In this document: piece after piece, positions 1 through 11,949 of the stretch | How the letters are laid out: every line of letters begins with the position of its first letter | Position numbering within the stretch: position 1 is the first letter of the stretch | Source: Microbacterium maritypicum | GTDB taxonomy: Bacteria > Actinomycetota > Actinomycetes > Actinomycetales > Microbacteriaceae | Length of the DNA stretch: 64,000 bases | Reading direction: 5' to 3' | Assembly (NCBI RefSeq): GCF_008868125.1 | Contig: NZ_WAAQ01000001.1 | Coordinates: 1,612,001-1,676,000 of the forward strand | Notes under the pieces: model-generated | What the model saw: only the letters and a program-made list of their open reading frames with translations | Told to the model about the DNA's origin: nothing | Databases searched by the model: none | Translations under genes and position numbers: made by a program

Positions 1-266
1 TGCAGGGGCTCGACCTTCAGTCGGCACGGGCCGCGGCCGCCGAAGCCCCTCTCGATGTCCAGGCGCAGTTCGACGTGGCTGACCTCGACCTCGCCGGCGG
101 GCACGTCGATGACGCTTTCGGTCGTCTGCTCGACCTGTTCGCGCAGCTCCCGTCCGACCAGCGCGCACCCGTGCGGGAGCGTCTGGTGGAGCTCTTCGGG
201 CTCATCGGCGCGGAGGATCCGCGTGTGGTGTCGGCGCGCAACCGTCTCTCGTCGCTGCTGTTCTAG
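1..266 (+). CDS. C-terminal end of thioredoxin/TPR co-chaperone (YbbN/CnoX-like), 5' truncated
   Basis: Only the last 88 or so codons are present, and the reading frame is open from base 3 to the TAG at 264-266. The visible part is an alpha-helical repeat (a stretch reading DVADLDLAGGHVDDAF followed by RLVELFGLIGAEDPRV). This matches the tetratricopeptide tail that follows the thioredoxin domain in the YbbN/CnoX family. Those proteins are thiol-linked holdases acting with the chaperone systems. The thioredoxin domain would lie upstream of the window, so the family call rests on the tail alone. The GTG at 75 is an internal valine, not the start. The gene converges on glgB. Confidence 0.6.
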   Translation, partial: QGLDLQSARAAAAEAPLDVQAQFDVADLDLAGGHVDDAFGRLLDLFAQLPSDQRAPVRERLVELFGLIGAEDPRVVSARNRLSSLLF

Positions 267-276
267 AACAGCAGCG
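253..276. terminator. Perfect 24-bp palindrome between convergent genes
   Basis: The arms CGCTGCTGTTCT (253-264) and AGAACAGCAGCG (265-276) are exact reverse complements with no spacer. The palindrome covers the last codons and the TAG stop of the upstream gene and lies 21 bp from the glgB stop. It would form a stem with a short loop in either transcript. I infer a bidirectional terminator; there is no U-tract. Confidence 0.5.
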
Positions 277-296
277 CGGCAGGCGCCGACGCGCGA

Positions 297-2501
297 TCAG
301 CCGTGGCTCACGGTCGGCACGTGGGCGTCGGACTGGTGACGCAGCCAGAGTGTCGACAGCGCGGGCAGCGTCAGAGTGGCCACCGGTGCGGCGCCGTCTG
401 ACGGCTTCGCGTAGACCAGTCCGAGGTTGCCCGATCCGCGTCCGCCGTAGTCGGCGGCATCCGTGTTGAGCACCTCCTGCCACACGCCCTCCCGCGGAAG
501 CGCGAGCTGGTACCCGGTGCGCTCCACTCCGGCGAAGTTGCTGATGACGACCAGACGCCCGCCGTGGGCGTCACGTCGTTCGAAGGCGATCACCGTCGGG
601 TCCCAGCTCGGCGCGCCGAGACGGCTGAAGGACGACGCGTCGTTGTCCCGCTCCCACAGGGGAGCCTGAGCCCGGTACGTGTGGTTCATCACGCCCACGA
701 AATCCTGCAGCTGGGCATGGGAGGGCTGATCGAGGAGCCACCAGTCCAGCTGCCGTCCCTCCGACCATTCGGCGAGCTGGCCGAACTCCTGCCCCATGAA
801 GAGCAGCTTCTTGCCCGGATGCCCCCACATGTAGGCCAGATACGCGCGCACGTTCGCCAGCTTGTGCCAATGGTCCCCGGGCATCTTCGCGAGCAGGCTG
901 CCCTTGCCGTGGACGACCTCATCATGACTGATCGGGAGCAGATAGTTCTCGCCGAACGCGTACACGAACGAGAATGTCATCTCGCCCTCGTGGTGGCCCC
1001 GGTACATCGGGTCCCGCGAGATGTACTGCAGCGAGTCGTTCATCCAGCCCATGTTCCACTTGAAGCCGAAGCCCAGACCGGCGTGATCGGTCGGCGCGGT
1101 GACTCCGGGGAAGCTGGTGGACTCTTCGGCGATCATGAGGATTCCGGGGTGCAGCCGGTACGCGGTGGCGTTGACTTCCTGCAGGAATCGGATCGCCTCG
1201 AGGTTCTCGCGTCCGCCGTGGATGTTCGGCTCCCATTCGCCGGGCTCGCGGGAGTAGTCGAGGTACAGCATCGAGGCGACGGCATCGACGCGGAGACCGT
1301 CGACGTGGAACTCCTTGAGCCAGTACAGGGCGTTGGCGACCAGGAACCCCCGGACTTCGGGGCGGCCGTAGTCGAAGATGAGCGTTCCCCAGTCCTGGTG
1401 CTCTCCGCGGCGAGGATCCGGGTGCTCGTATAGCGGCTGGCCGTCGAAGCGCGCGAGGGCGAAGGCGTCCTTGGGGAAGTGGCCGGGGACCCAGTCCATG
1501 ATCACGCCGATACCCGCCTGGTGCAGCCGGTCGATCAGGTAGCGCAGGTCATCCGGGCTGCCGAAGCGACTCGTGGGTGCGTAGTATCCGCTGACCTGAT
1601 ATCCCCACGATCCGCCGAACGGATGCTCCGCCAGCGGCATGAACTCGACGTGCGTGAAGCCCGCATCGGTCACGTGCTGGATCAGAGGATCCGCGATCTC
1701 GCGATAGCCGAGCCCTTCGCGCCACGAGCCGACGTGGATCTCGTAGATCGACAGCGGCTGGGCGACGGCGTGGGTGGCCGCCCTTCGCGTCATCCATGCC
1801 CCGTCCGACCAGGTGTGAGCGGAGGTCGCGACGAGCGATGCCGTGGCGGGCGGCACTTCAGCGGCCAGCGCCATCGGGTCGGCCTTGAGGATCCACGCGC
1901 CGTCGCGGGTGCGGATCTGGTACTTGTACCTGGTGCCGACCGGGAGTCCCGGGATGAAGATCTCCCAGACGCCGCTGACGCCCATCGAGCGCATTGCGTG
2001 GGCCTCGCCGTTCCAGTCGTTGTGGTCACCCACCACGCGCACGGCAGTGGCGTTCGGGGCCCAGACGGAGAACGAGACGCCGATCTCCCCGTCGGACGTG
2101 CGCACATGCGCCCCCAGCGCCTCCCAGAGACGTTCGTGACGTCCTTCGGCGATGAGGTGCAGGTCGAGGTCGCCGAGGGTCGGCCCATGGCGGTACGGGT
2201 CCCCGGACAAGGTCTCGTCGTGGTCCGAGTACCGGGTCGCGATCCGATAGGGGAGCGGAGGGCCGCTGTGCTGCCCCTCCCAGATGCCGTGCGCGACGTG
2301 GGTGAGCTCCAGTCGGCTGCCGTCCCCGAAGACGGCGGCGACCTCGGAGGCGAGAGGCCGTCGCACGCGGATAGCGGTGACGGTGCGATCCGCGGCATCC
2401 TTGTGCGCGTGCGCGCCGAGCACGGAATGCGGGTCATGGTGGGTGGCTGAGGAGATCGCCTCCCATTCGGTGGATGCGGCGACGTCTTCCGTGTAGCTCA
2501 T
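297..2501 (-). CDS. glgB: 1,4-alpha-glucan branching enzyme
   Basis: This 734-residue cytoplasmic GH13 enzyme introduces alpha-1,6 branches into alpha-glucan. It has the usual GlgB order: an N-terminal GlgB-specific region, a CBM48 (WAPNATAVRVVGDHNDW), the catalytic barrel and a C-terminal beta domain. The nucleophile lies in GLRVDAVASMLY (about residue 402), the acid/base in IAEEST (about 458), and the third acidic residue in SHDEVVHGK (about 527). The length is normal for the family. The ATG at 2501 overlaps the glgE stop as ATGA, so it is translated from the glgX-glgE-glgB message. It acts with GlgE to build branched glucan. Confidence 0.97.
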   Translation of the reverse strand: MSYTEDVAASTEWEAISSATHHDPHSVLGAHAHKDAADRTVTAIRVRRPLASEVAAVFGDGSRLELTHVAHGIWEGQHSGPPLPYRIATRYSDHDETLSGDPYRHGPTLGDLDLHLIAEGRHERLWEALGAHVRTSDGEIGVSFSVWAPNATAVRVVGDHNDWNGEAHAMRSMGVSGVWEIFIPGLPVGTRYKYQIRTRDGAWILKADPMALAAEVPPATASLVATSAHTWSDGAWMTRRAATHAVAQPLSIYEIHVGSWREGLGYREIADPLIQHVTDAGFTHVEFMPLAEHPFGGSWGYQVSGYYAPTSRFGSPDDLRYLIDRLHQAGIGVIMDWVPGHFPKDAFALARFDGQPLYEHPDPRRGEHQDWGTLIFDYGRPEVRGFLVANALYWLKEFHVDGLRVDAVASMLYLDYSREPGEWEPNIHGGRENLEAIRFLQEVNATAYRLHPGILMIAEESTSFPGVTAPTDHAGLGFGFKWNMGWMNDSLQYISRDPMYRGHHEGEMTFSFVYAFGENYLLPISHDEVVHGKGSLLAKMPGDHWHKLANVRAYLAYMWGHPGKKLLFMGQEFGQLAEWSEGRQLDWWLLDQPSHAQLQDFVGVMNHTYRAQAPLWERDNDASSFSRLGAPSWDPTVIAFERRDAHGGRLVVISNFAGVERTGYQLALPREGVWQEVLNTDAADYGGRGSGNLGLVYAKPSDGAAPVATLTLPALSTLWLRHQSDAHVPTVSHG

Positions 2502-4639
2502 GATCGGTCCCTCACCTTCAGGATGTGCACCGGCTCGGCGAAGGCGTCGAGCCGCACGTAGTTGTGGTCGCTCCAGGTCCAGACCGCACCCGTGAGGAGA
2601 TCCTCCACCTCGAAGGGCTCACCCAGCGGGACGCCCCACTGCGTCGTGTCGAGGTGCACGGTCGTCTCACGCACCGAGTGCGGGTCGACGTTGGCGACGA
2701 CGATGATCGTGTCCGCACGTCCGGTGCCGGTGAACGGCGCCGCCAGGTGCTTGCTGTAGACGAGGACGGCGTCGTCGTCGCTCCAGTGCGTGCGGAAGTT
2801 GCGCAGCTGCTGCAACGCGGGGTGCGCGGCGCGGATCTCGTTCAGTCGCCGCAGCAGGGGAGCGAGGGACTCACCGCGGGCTTCGGCCCCCGCCCAGTCG
2901 CGGAACTTGTATTCGTACTTCTCGTTGTCGATGTTCTCTTCGGATCCGGGCCTTGCGACGTTCTCGAACAGCTCGTATCCGGCATACACGCCGTACACGG
3001 GGCCTGCCGTCGCGGCGATGCAGGCGCGGATGCGATAGGCGGCCCTGCCCCCGAACTGCAGGTACTCGGTGAGGATGTCGTGCGTGTTCACGAAGAGGTT
3101 CGGACGCATGTAGTCGGAGGTCTCGTGGGACACCGAGGTGAGGAACTCCTCGAGCTCGGCCTTGGTGTTGCGCCAGGTGAAGTAGCTGTAGCTCTGCTGG
3201 AACCCCACGGCGGCGAGCGCGCGCATGACTGCCGGCCGGGTGAACGCCTCAGCGAGGAAGATCACGTCGGGGTCGACCGCATTCACCTCCGCGATGAGCC
3301 ACTCCCAGAACTGCAACGGCTTGGTGTGCGGGTTGTCCACGCGGAAGATCTTCACGCCCTGCGCGACCCAGTGCTGCACGACCCGCAGCATCTCGGCATA
3401 GATGCCGGCGGGATCGTTGTCGAAGTTCAGCGGGTAGATGTCCTGGTACTTCTTCGGCGGGTTCTCGGCGTACGCGATCGTCCCGTCGGGGAGAGTCGTG
3501 AACCACTCCGGGTGCTCCCTCACCCAGGGGTGGTCGGGGGAGGCCTGGAGGGCGAGATCGAGAGCGATCTCGAGTCCCTCTTTCCGCGCCGCGCGCACGA
3601 AGGCGCGGAAGTCCTGGGCTGTGCCCAACTCGGGGTGGATGGCGTCGTGACCACCGTCTGCGGCGCCGATCGCGTAGGGCGAGCCCGGATCGCCGGGCTC
3701 GGTGGTGAGCGTGTTGTTGCGTCCCTTGCGGTTGGTGCTCCCGATCGGATGGATCGGCACCAGGTACACGACATCGAATCCCATGGCTGCGACCTCGGGC
3801 AACCGTCTCGTGGCCGTGCGGAAGGTGCCGCTCTTCACGGTGCCGTCCTTCAGGCGCTTCGCACCTTCGGATCGGGGGAAGAACTCGTACCAGGCGCCGA
3901 CACCGGCTGCGCGCCGGTCGGCGTTCAGGCTCTGCGTGCGTCCGGCGGAGCGCAGAGTCCTGACGGGGCGGTCCCGGAAGACCTGAGCGAGTCCGGCGTC
4001 CGTCGACACGGCGATGGTGGTCGCGGCGTCGCCGTCGCGCAGCGAGGCGGCCTCGGCGAGCAGCCGCTTGCGCTGTGCCGCGGGGCGGTCCTTCTCCGCG
4101 GCGGCACGGGTGAGCAGATCGGCGCCGAGCGCGGCCATCACCGGTACATCGACACCGGCCGCCACCTTCAGCTCTGCCGCATGTGCCCAGGTCGCGAAGT
4201 CGTCGGAGAACGCCTCGAACCGGAAGAGCCACGACCCCTGCTCGTCGAGGGCGATGTCTGTGGTCCAGGTGTCCGTACCGTCGTCGAGGGGGGAGAGTCG
4301 GTGCAGGCTCTCTTCGCCGGATGGCGAGGTGAGCCGGAGGTGCACGCCGATCATGTCGTGCCCCTCACGGAACGCGATCACGCTGAACGGAACGACCTCC
4401 CCGACGAAGGCCTTCGGCGCGAATCCGCCCGGAACAGCCGGGGAAGGATCGAGCAGAGGGATGCGGGTCGTCCGCAGCGCACCGGGGGCATCCGCTTCAC
4501 CCAGGGCGCGCGCCGGGATCTGAGCGGGGCTCCGAAGAGCCGAGGACCGAGTACCAGCACGTGCAGCCACCTCCCGAATGTACCGCGCGGACGTGGTCGC
4601 GGGTAGCGCGCCGCGTGGTGCGTCGGGAGCAGGGGTCAT
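2498..4639 (-). CDS. glgE: Alpha-1,4-glucan:maltose-1-phosphate maltosyltransferase
   Basis: This 713-residue GH13 enzyme transfers maltosyl units from alpha-maltose 1-phosphate to glucan ends. The catalytic segments are clear: a nucleophile in FRVDNPHTKPLQFWEW (about residue 433), an acid/base Glu in FLAEAF (about 461), and NTHDILTEYLQFGG (about 518). The family's N-terminal domain starts near residue 58 (RIPLLDPSPAVPGGFAPKA). The roughly 55 residues before it are extra and low in complexity. The ATG at 4639 overlaps the glgX stop as ATGA, which supports the long start, although an internal start is possible. The treS and maltokinase genes that make the donor are not in this window. Confidence 0.95.
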   Translation of the reverse strand: MTPAPDAPRGALPATTSARYIREVAARAGTRSSALRSPAQIPARALGEADAPGALRTTRIPLLDPSPAVPGGFAPKAFVGEVVPFSVIAFREGHDMIGVHLRLTSPSGEESLHRLSPLDDGTDTWTTDIALDEQGSWLFRFEAFSDDFATWAHAAELKVAAGVDVPVMAALGADLLTRAAAEKDRPAAQRKRLLAEAASLRDGDAATTIAVSTDAGLAQVFRDRPVRTLRSAGRTQSLNADRRAAGVGAWYEFFPRSEGAKRLKDGTVKSGTFRTATRRLPEVAAMGFDVVYLVPIHPIGSTNRKGRNNTLTTEPGDPGSPYAIGAADGGHDAIHPELGTAQDFRAFVRAARKEGLEIALDLALQASPDHPWVREHPEWFTTLPDGTIAYAENPPKKYQDIYPLNFDNDPAGIYAEMLRVVQHWVAQGVKIFRVDNPHTKPLQFWEWLIAEVNAVDPDVIFLAEAFTRPAVMRALAAVGFQQSYSYFTWRNTKAELEEFLTSVSHETSDYMRPNLFVNTHDILTEYLQFGGRAAYRIRACIAATAGPVYGVYAGYELFENVARPGSEENIDNEKYEYKFRDWAGAEARGESLAPLLRRLNEIRAAHPALQQLRNFRTHWSDDDAVLVYSKHLAAPFTGTGRADTIIVVANVDPHSVRETTVHLDTTQWGVPLGEPFEVEDLLTGAVWTWSDHNYVRLDAFAEPVHILKVRDRS

Positions 4640-6708
4640 TCGACGCGGAACAGCCTCATCGAGGTTCCGGAGACGGGCAGCACATCACCCGGCGCGAAGA
4701 CCTCTTGCTCGTCGGACGGGCGCTCGTGGGCGCTCGACCACAGCGATACGAAACGAGTCGCGCCTTCGATCTCTTCGGGGAGACGCACATCGATCGGCGA
4801 TTCGGTGCCGTGCACGATGAGCAGGATGCGGTTGTAGGCCTCGGTGTCGGGTGTGGAGGCGGCGACGTACTGCAGCGTCCGGTTCCCGGGGTCGGCCCAC
4901 TTGCCCTGCTCCATCGTCTCGCCGTTCTGGTCGTACCAGTCCATCACCGAGGCGTTGGGGATGTGTTCGCCGAGTCGCGCGTAGCGGCTGGGGCGCAGCG
5001 CAGGGTTCTCCTGACGCAGACGGATCAGGCGGGAGACATGGGCGCGCAGATCCTCCTGCCAGGGCTCGAACTCCCAGCCGAGCCAGGTCAGCGCCGAGTC
5101 CTGCGCATAGGCGTTGTTGTTGCCGCGCTGGGTGCGTCCGACCTCGTCGCCGGCGGTGAGCATGGGGATGCCGGCCGAGAGGAGGAGCGTGCCGAGCAGG
5201 TTGCGCATGGCCTTGCGGCGCGCGGCGAGGATCGTCGGGTCGTCGGTCGGCCCTTCGATGCCATGGTTGAACGCACGGTTCATATCGGCGCCGTCGCGGT
5301 TCTGCTCGCCGTTCGCCTCGTTGTGCTTGACGTCGTAGGAGACGAGGTCATGGAGCGTGAAGCCGTCGTGGGCGGTGACGAAGTTCACGCTGGCGAGCGG
5401 ACCACGATCCTCGCTGAAGGTGTTCGAGGATCCGGCCAGACGCGTGGCGAACCCACCGATGCCGACCGGGGCCGAGGCACGACGCGCGTAGTCGATGTCG
5501 CTCAGCCAGAAGTTGCGCACCCTGTCCCGGTAGCGGTCGTTCCACTCGTGCCACCCCGCCGGGAAGTTGCCCGTCTGCCAGCCGCCGAGGCCGACGTCCC
5601 ACGGCTCGGCGATGAGCTTCGTGTCGGCGAGGATCGGGTCGGAGGCGATGGCGGTGAGGAGCGGATGTTCCGGCGTGTAGGTGTGGGCGCCGTCGCGGGC
5701 GATGGCCGTGGCGAGGTCGAAGCGGAACCCGTCGATCTGCATCTCCTGCGCCCAGTAGCGCAGGGAGTCCAGCACGAGCCTGGCCCCGGCGTCGGTGGCC
5801 GTGTTGAGGGTGTTGCCGCATCCGGTGGTGTCGATGTAGACGCCGGACTCGTCCTGGCGGTAGTAGGTGGCGTTGTCGATGCCGCGCAGGCTCGATCGAG
5901 GCCCGCCGATTCCCTCTTCGGAGGTGTGGTTGTAGACGACGTCGAGGATCACTTCGAGGCCGGCCTCATGCAGGAGCCGCACCATGCCCTTGAACTCGGC
6001 GAGGACCGCTTCGGGTCCCTCCTTGCGGGCCTCTTCGGTCGCGTACGCGGTGTGCGGCGTGAAGAAGTTGAGCGTGTTGTAGCCCCAGTAGTTGGTGAGG
6101 CCGCGCTCGAGGAGGCGAGGCTCCGGTACGAAGGCATGTACCGGGAGCAGTTCGATCGATGTGATCCCCAGGGAGCGGAAGTGCTCGATCATCGCGGGGT
6201 GTGCGAGACCGGCGTAGGTGCCGTGCAGAGCAGGCGGAACATCGGGGTGGCGCTTGGTGAGTCCCTTGAGGTGGCCTTCGTAGATGACCGTGCGATCCAG
6301 CGGGACACGGGGCTTGTACGAGTCGCCCCAGTCGAACCCGTCGACGATGACCACCGAGCGCCACTCCTCGTAACCGTCGCCCTGTGCGAGGCCGCGGGCG
6401 TACGGGTCCAGCAGCAGCGTCTCCGGGTTGAAGGTGTTCCCCGGGCCGTGCGGGCCGCCGACGCGGATCGCGTAGCGGACTCCCGGCTGGAGGAGCTCGG
6501 TGGTGACCTCCCAGATACCTCCGGCGAGGCGTTCGAGAGGCACTTCGTCGGTCGCCCAGTCGAGGTCGGTGGCGTCGAAGACGACCAGTTCTATCGATGA
6601 GGCGTTCTGCGACCAGACACGGAGTGTTCCGACGCCGTCGTGCAGACGAACGCCGAGGTTGTCGAGGGCAGATCCGCCGGGCATGGCGAGGTCTCGGGAC
6701 GCGGGCAT
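4636..6708 (-). CDS. glgX: Glycogen debranching enzyme (isoamylase type)
   Basis: This 690-residue GH13 enzyme hydrolyses alpha-1,6 branches of glycogen or limit dextrins. It carries an N-terminal CBM48-like domain, the barrel signatures GFRFDLATAI (about residue 327), LIAEPWDVG (about 366) and TAHDGFTLHDL (about 446), and a C-terminal beta domain. It is the first gene of the glg operon. The ATG at 6708 sits 6 nt after the -10 hexamer TAGTGT, so the transcript is predicted to be leaderless. Pairing a debranching enzyme with GlgE and GlgB suggests combined synthesis and trimming of the glucan. Confidence 0.95.
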   Translation of the reverse strand: MPASRDLAMPGGSALDNLGVRLHDGVGTLRVWSQNASSIELVVFDATDLDWATDEVPLERLAGGIWEVTTELLQPGVRYAIRVGGPHGPGNTFNPETLLLDPYARGLAQGDGYEEWRSVVIVDGFDWGDSYKPRVPLDRTVIYEGHLKGLTKRHPDVPPALHGTYAGLAHPAMIEHFRSLGITSIELLPVHAFVPEPRLLERGLTNYWGYNTLNFFTPHTAYATEEARKEGPEAVLAEFKGMVRLLHEAGLEVILDVVYNHTSEEGIGGPRSSLRGIDNATYYRQDESGVYIDTTGCGNTLNTATDAGARLVLDSLRYWAQEMQIDGFRFDLATAIARDGAHTYTPEHPLLTAIASDPILADTKLIAEPWDVGLGGWQTGNFPAGWHEWNDRYRDRVRNFWLSDIDYARRASAPVGIGGFATRLAGSSNTFSEDRGPLASVNFVTAHDGFTLHDLVSYDVKHNEANGEQNRDGADMNRAFNHGIEGPTDDPTILAARRKAMRNLLGTLLLSAGIPMLTAGDEVGRTQRGNNNAYAQDSALTWLGWEFEPWQEDLRAHVSRLIRLRQENPALRPSRYARLGEHIPNASVMDWYDQNGETMEQGKWADPGNRTLQYVAASTPDTEAYNRILLIVHGTESPIDVRLPEEIEGATRFVSLWSSAHERPSDEQEVFAPGDVLPVSGTSMRLFRVE

Positions 6709-6714
6709 GAGTAC

Positions 6715-6720
6715 ACACTA
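6715..6720 (-). promoter_or_regulatory. -10 element of glgX (leaderless)
   Basis: On the minus strand the sequence is TAGTGT, GTACTC, then the ATG of glgX. There is no Shine-Dalgarno, and the start codon lies where transcription should begin. Confidence 0.6.
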
Positions 6721-6808
6721 GGCGTGATGTGCCGCAGTCTCGCGCCAGGGCGTACCCGGTTCCAGGGGGGAGCACCCTCTCACTGCGGTTTCGCGAGAGA
6801 ATCGAAGG

Positions 6809-7984
6809 ATGCGGCACTATCTCGACCACGCGGCGACCACGCCCCTGCGCCCCGAGGCGCGAGATGCCTGGCTGGCCGCGTCGGAGACGGTCGGCAACGC
6901 CTCCTCGACGCACGGTGCCGGGCAGGACGCCCGTCGTCTGCTGGAGGAGTCGCGGGAGCGTGTCGCCGCGGTGGTCGACGCCGACCCGATCGAGATCGTG
7001 TTCACCTCGGGTGGCACCGAGTCCATCAACCTCGCGCTGCAGGGACTCTGGCACGCCCGCCCTCCGGGATCATCGGTCATCGTGCTGCCCGACGGCGAGC
7101 ATCACGCGACGATGGACACGGTCGCGGCGCTCGTGGATGAAGGGGCTGAGCTGCGACGGGTGCTCGTCACCCCCGAGGCGCGGATCGATCCGGATGAGTT
7201 CGCCGCCCTGTTACCCGGTGCCGCGCTCGCGACCGCCCTCGCAGCCAACAACGAGGCCGGGACGATCAACGATGCCCGTGCCCTCGCTGCGGCCGCAGCG
7301 GTGTCGCACGTCCCCCTCCATCTCGATGCCGTCGCCGCGCTCGGACACGTGCCGCTGTCGTTCCGCTCCCTGCGCGGCGAGGCCGCAAGCGGCGTCGGAC
7401 TCGTCGCGATGAGTCTCGCCGGGCACAAGATCGGCGCCCCTGTCGGCGTCGGAGCGCTCGTCACAGCCCGCTCCGCCCGCGTCACCGCGCTGCTTCGTGG
7501 CGGCGCGCAGCAGCGCGGTCTCCGCGCGGGTACGCAGGACATCGCCGGAGCCGCCGCGTTCGCCGTCGCCCTCGAGCTCGCCGAGAACGAACGCGAGGAC
7601 GAGGCGGCCCGACTGCGCCTGCTGCGCGACCGTCTCGTCAGCGGGATCCGCGCGGCTGTGCCCGCCGCCGAGCTCCTCGGAGATCCCATCGGGCGTCTCC
7701 CCGGCAACGCGCACCTGCTGTTCCCCGGGGCTGTGGGGGAGAGCCTCCTGTTCCTCCTCGATGTCGCCGGGGTGGCCGCATCGACGGGTTCCGCGTGTCA
7801 GGCGGGAGTCGCCGAGCCCTCGCATGTCGTCATCGCGATGGGACGCAGCGAGCGAGACGCCAGGAGCGTCCTGCGTTTCTCCCTCGGGCGCACCTCGACG
7901 GACGCCGACGTCGACGCGGTGCTCGGCGTGATCGCGGAGGCCTACACACGCGCATCCGGCGCCGGCACAGCCGCACGCTCGTAG
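6809..7984 (+). CDS. Cysteine desulfurase (NifS/IscS type)
   Basis: This 391-residue PLP-dependent enzyme takes sulfur from L-cysteine as a persulfide. It has the family opening YLDHAATTPLRPEA, FTSGGTESINLAL, the PLP lysine in AGHKIGAP (about residue 207) and the active-site cysteine in TGSACQAG (C330). The mnmA gene lies 9 nt downstream, so the likely main job is to supply sulfur for 2-thiouridine in tRNA; a wider Fe-S role is possible. The start is preceded by GAGAAT-CGAAGG-ATG. That could be a weak leaderless promoter or a purine-rich ribosome site. Its TAG stop also forms the -10 of mnmA. Confidence 0.93.
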   Translation: MRHYLDHAATTPLRPEARDAWLAASETVGNASSTHGAGQDARRLLEESRERVAAVVDADPIEIVFTSGGTESINLALQGLWHARPPGSSVIVLPDGEHHATMDTVAALVDEGAELRRVLVTPEARIDPDEFAALLPGAALATALAANNEAGTINDARALAAAAAVSHVPLHLDAVAALGHVPLSFRSLRGEAASGVGLVAMSLAGHKIGAPVGVGALVTARSARVTALLRGGAQQRGLRAGTQDIAGAAAFAVALELAENEREDEAARLRLLRDRLVSGIRAAVPAAELLGDPIGRLPGNAHLLFPGAVGESLLFLLDVAGVAASTGSACQAGVAEPSHVVIAMGRSERDARSVLRFSLGRTSTDADVDAVLGVIAEAYTRASGAGTAARS

Positions 7985-7987
7985 ACT
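7982..7987 (+). promoter_or_regulatory. -10 element of mnmA, sharing the upstream stop codon
   Basis: TAGACT is followed by GGTCGC and the ATG at 7994. The first three bases (7982-7984) are the stop codon of the cysteine desulfurase gene. The 6-nt spacing predicts a leaderless mnmA mRNA made from an internal promoter of this gene pair. Confidence 0.6.
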
Positions 7988-7993
7988 GGTCGC

Positions 7994-9091
7994 ATGCGGA
8001 TCCTTGCGGCGATGAGCGGTGGAGTCGACTCCGCCGTCGCGGCCGCCCGAGCCGTGGAGGCGGGGCACGACGTGGTCGGAGTGCATCTGGCACTCTCCCG
8101 GGCCGGAGGAACCTTGCGCACGGGCAGTCGTGGGTGCTGCACCATCGAGGACGCGCTGGACGCCCGTCGTGCCGCTGACGTGCTCGGCATCCCGTTCTAC
8201 GTGTGGGACTTCTCGGAGCGTTTCCGCGACGACGTGATCCAGGACTTCATCTCCGAATACCAGGCCGGCCGCACCCCCAATCCGTGCATGCGGTGCAACG
8301 AGAAGATCAAGTTCGCCGCGCTCCTGGAGCGCGCGATCGAGCTGGGCTTCGACGCGGTGTGCACCGGGCACTACGCGACACTGATCGACGGCGATCGGGG
8401 TCTCGAGCTGCACCGCGCGTCCGACAACGCCAAGGACCAGTCCTACGTGCTGGGAGTGCTGACCGCCGAGCAGCTCGCGCACACATACTTCCCCCTCGGC
8501 ACGACGCCGTCGAAGGCGATCGTCCGCGCGGAAGCCGAGGCACGGGGTCTGAGCGTCGCGCAGAAGCCGGACAGCCACGACATCTGCTTCATCCCCGATG
8601 GGGACACCCGAGGCTGGCTCGCCGAGAAGGTCGGCACGGCGACGGGCGAGATCGTCGATCGCAGCGGAGAGGTCGTGGGCTCGCACGAAGGGGCCCACGC
8701 CTTCACGGTGGGACAGCGCCGCGGCCTCAAGCTCGGAGTCCCGGCAGCCGACGGCAAGCCACGATTCGTCCTCGAGGTGCGCCCGGTCTCGAACACCGTC
8801 GTGGTCGGTCCGAAAGAAGCCCTCGCGATCGCCGAGATCGCCGGGGAGCGGTTCAGCTGGGCCGGCGCCGCACCCACCGAGGCATCCTTCGAGTGCCACG
8901 TGCAGATCCGCGCCCATGCCGAGCCGGTCGCCGCGCACGCCGCGATCTCCGACGAAGGGGTACGCGTCACCCCGGAGCTGCCGCTCGACGGTGTCGCACC
9001 AGGGCAGACCGCCGTGCTGTACATCGGAACCCGTGTGCTCGGGCAGTTCACGATCGACACCACGGTCTCGGCCGTTCCCGTCGGCGCGTAG
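7994..9091 (+). CDS. mnmA: tRNA-specific 2-thiouridylase
   Basis: This 365-residue enzyme makes the 2-thio group of U34 in the wobble position of Lys, Glu and Gln tRNAs, using ATP and persulfide sulfur. It shows the PP-loop SGGVDSAV near the N-terminus, the catalytic cysteine in [12 protein letters not shown] (C98, C101) and the second catalytic cysteine in [11 protein letters not shown] (C198). The C-terminal beta domain is complete. It follows a cysteine desulfurase, its expected sulfur donor, but has its own leaderless promoter. Confidence 0.96.
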   Translation: MRILAAMSGGVDSAVAAARAVEAGHDVVGVHLALSRAGGTLRTGSRGCCTIEDALDARRAADVLGIPFYVWDFSERFRDDVIQDFISEYQAGRTPNPCMRCNEKIKFAALLERAIELGFDAVCTGHYATLIDGDRGLELHRASDNAKDQSYVLGVLTAEQLAHTYFPLGTTPSKAIVRAEAEARGLSVAQKPDSHDICFIPDGDTRGWLAEKVGTATGEIVDRSGEVVGSHEGAHAFTVGQRRGLKLGVPAADGKPRFVLEVRPVSNTVVVGPKEALAIAEIAGERFSWAGAAPTEASFECHVQIRAHAEPVAAHAAISDEGVRVTPELPLDGVAPGQTAVLYIGTRVLGQFTIDTTVSAVPVGA

Positions 9092-9117
9092 ACGCTTCGG
9101 GTGTCGGTGCCCGCTCG

Positions 9118-11927
<2,810 letters not shown>

Positions 11928-11949
11928 CTCGTCCCGCGCGCGAGTGCGG

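Noticed and set aside
4561..6600. Long antisense frame (679 codons) opposite glgX, and similar long shadows opposite glgE, tesB/ettA, pepN and accA1
   Set aside because: The opposite strand encodes complete, motif-bearing enzymes. High-GC third positions keep antisense frames open; these frames have Arg/Gly/Val-rich composition and no motif.
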